NCBI GenBank assembly: GCA_028691095.1
Contig: JAQUZZ010000082.1
Coordinates: 1-6,761 of the forward strand
From: Alistipes sp.
GTDB lineage: Bacteria > Bacteroidota > Bacteroidia > Bacteroidales > Rikenellaceae
Direction: 5' to 3'
Length of the DNA stretch: 6,761 bases
The translations under genes and the position numbers were made by a program. This document shows, piece after piece, positions 5,950 through 6,761 of this stretch. The notes below the pieces were generated by a model. It was not told where the DNA came from. It saw only the letters and a program-made list of their open reading frames with translations, and did not search any database. Each line of letters begins with the position of its first letter. The first letter of the stretch is position 1.

Positions 5950-6435
5950 CTATTCCTCCTTAATTTCAGTGGGTTGAACCGAATTGCTCTCGTTGGAGAA
6001 GAGGGAGAGCGGAATCTCTTCGCGCACCACAAATGCTCGGTCAAAATGCGTTTTTATTTTTCCCCAAAGCACAATCGCCTCCTCAGAGGTGAGACAGTTG
6101 CCCACCGTAACCTTAAAATACGGGTTATCATAGACCAAATAGGTGGCAATGCCCGGATAGAGTTCCTGAAATTTGCGTTCGGCAACCTGAGCCGCAGAGC
6201 GAGCACTCTGGCTGTTGTCGAAGAAGATGCGAACCCGATAGCCACGCACCTTGCCCTCCGATGAGCCGGGGACGGCGTTGACGGCTGAGGCCGCGGTGCC
6301 ATGCTCCACGATCGTGACCTTTCCTTCACCCGAAGAGGGTTGTTGTAAACGTTGCTTGAGCGCACCGATCGACTGTGCCTGGGCATAGAGCGAGAGGCAG
6401 AGCATCAATCCGACTATTCCTACAATTTTTCTCAT
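5950..6435 (-). CDS. Secreted SPOR-domain protein
   Basis: The 161-residue product has a signal peptide (MRKIVGIVGLMLCLSLYAQA) probably cut after Ala20, leaving an N-terminal Gln as often seen in Bacteroidetes exports; there is no lipobox. A short linker with SGEGKVTIVEHG (35-46) leads to a SPOR-like domain at about 64-143, beginning GYRVRIFF and containing the typical alternation of strands and helices (KFQELYPGIATYLVYDNPYFKVTVGNCLTSEEA). SPOR domains in general bind glycan strands stripped of peptides, often at division sites, so a periplasmic peptidoglycan-associated role is likely. The order of signal peptide, GEG-type segment and SPOR domain resembles Bacteroides proteins I recall. The start ATG overlaps the stop of the preceding gene (ATGA), so translation is probably coupled. 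A thin acidic tail ends the protein. Confidence 0.82.
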   Translation of the reverse strand: MRKIVGIVGLMLCLSLYAQAQSIGALKQRLQQPSSGEGKVTIVEHGTAASAVNAVPGSSEGKVRGYRVRIFFDNSQSARSAAQVAERKFQELYPGIATYLVYDNPYFKVTVGNCLTSEEAIVLWGKIKTHFDRAFVVREEIPLSLFSNESNSVQPTEIKEE

Positions 6436-6761
6436 GGTTTCAACTCTTTCATAATTTGCGAGAGGTCGATGCCGAACTGTTTGAGAAAGCGTTCGGTTCC
6501 CATCTCCTTGAACTCATATTTTTTGCGTCCCAATCCGGCTTTCGCAACGACGCGTCCTGACACGGAGGTTCCCTTGGCTCCCTGCGAGAGAAGGCTGACG
6601 GTTTGTAACATCCCAAGTATCCCGCCCTCGAAGCGAATCTTGACCGGAATGAGGATCGTTCCGTCGAATTTTCGAGGGAGTTTGACCTTCTGAGTTACCG
6701 TGGCCGTGACCAACGGACGCTCGCCTTGATAGAGCGTCACCTCCGCTTGAGCCAAGGTGAG
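6432..6761 (-). CDS. C-terminal part of a possible LEA14-like (LEA type 2) protein, cut by right edge
   Basis: The last 109 residues of a longer protein are visible; the frame is open to the right edge, so the true start lies outside and the TTG at 6755 is just an internal Leu codon. The sequence looks like a beta-sandwich: AEVTLYQGERPLVTATV, then VKLPRKFDGTILIPVKIRFEGG, then TSVSGRVVAKAG, followed by KKYEFKEMG and a helical tail ending MKELKP. This pattern (a small-residue insert, basic strand, a 'VPV'-like strand and a final 'GR' strand) recalls LEA14-like domains of Bacteroidetes envelope lipoproteins, but the conserved N-terminal NPN region is missing, so the family call is uncertain. No signal peptide can be judged. 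The stop overlaps the SPOR start by four bases, which suggests the two work in the same envelope process. Confidence 0.6.
   Translation of the reverse strand, partial: LTLAQAEVTLYQGERPLVTATVTQKVKLPRKFDGTILIPVKIRFEGGILGMLQTVSLLSQGAKGTSVSGRVVAKAGLGRKKYEFKEMGTERFLKQFGIDLSQIMKELKP

Overview
The window looks like part of a Bacteroidales chromosome, possibly Porphyromonas or a relative; the genus is inference. The grounds are leaders without Shine-Dalgarno sequences, two exact matches to the Bacteroidetes -7 promoter element TAnnTTTG, a short Ala/Asp/Ser-rich lipoprotein of a kind common in that phylum, and a small SPOR protein of Bacteroides-like layout. Every confident gene is on the minus strand, so transcription runs from high to low coordinates. 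Nothing points to a phage, plasmid, transposon or CRISPR array.

Layout, in transcription order from the right edge. (1) 6761-5950: the 3' end of a gene that may encode a LEA14-like protein, coupled by an ATGA overlap to a secreted SPOR-domain protein. (2) 5949-5821: a very AT-rich spacer. (3) 5777-5544: an alanine-rich lipoprotein with its own promoter and an internal codon repeat. (4) 5543-5129: a 415-base stretch without a confident gene, dense in inverted repeats, including a strong minus-strand terminator and a hairpin that folds better as plus-strand RNA; the lipA promoter lies at its left end. (5) 5128-3549: lipA and lipB, the two enzymes that make protein-bound lipoate from octanoyl-ACP. 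(6) 3413-1647: recJ, a single-strand DNA exonuclease, closed by a terminator hairpin. (7) 1494-1: the N-terminal two thirds of a CopA-like copper-exporting P-type ATPase, cut by the left edge.

How the parts work together: LipB transfers octanoate from acyl carrier protein to lipoyl domains and LipA inserts the two sulfurs, so lipA-lipB form one functional unit. recJ is probably read from the same transcript, since no promoter is evident in the 135 bases before it, but it has no obvious link to lipoate. CopA is a separate unit. The SPOR protein and the lipoprotein are envelope proteins.

No complete new system is visible. The items most worth a second look are the structured gene-free region 5129-5543, the repeat-bearing lipoprotein, and small departures from family consensus in LipB and RecJ.
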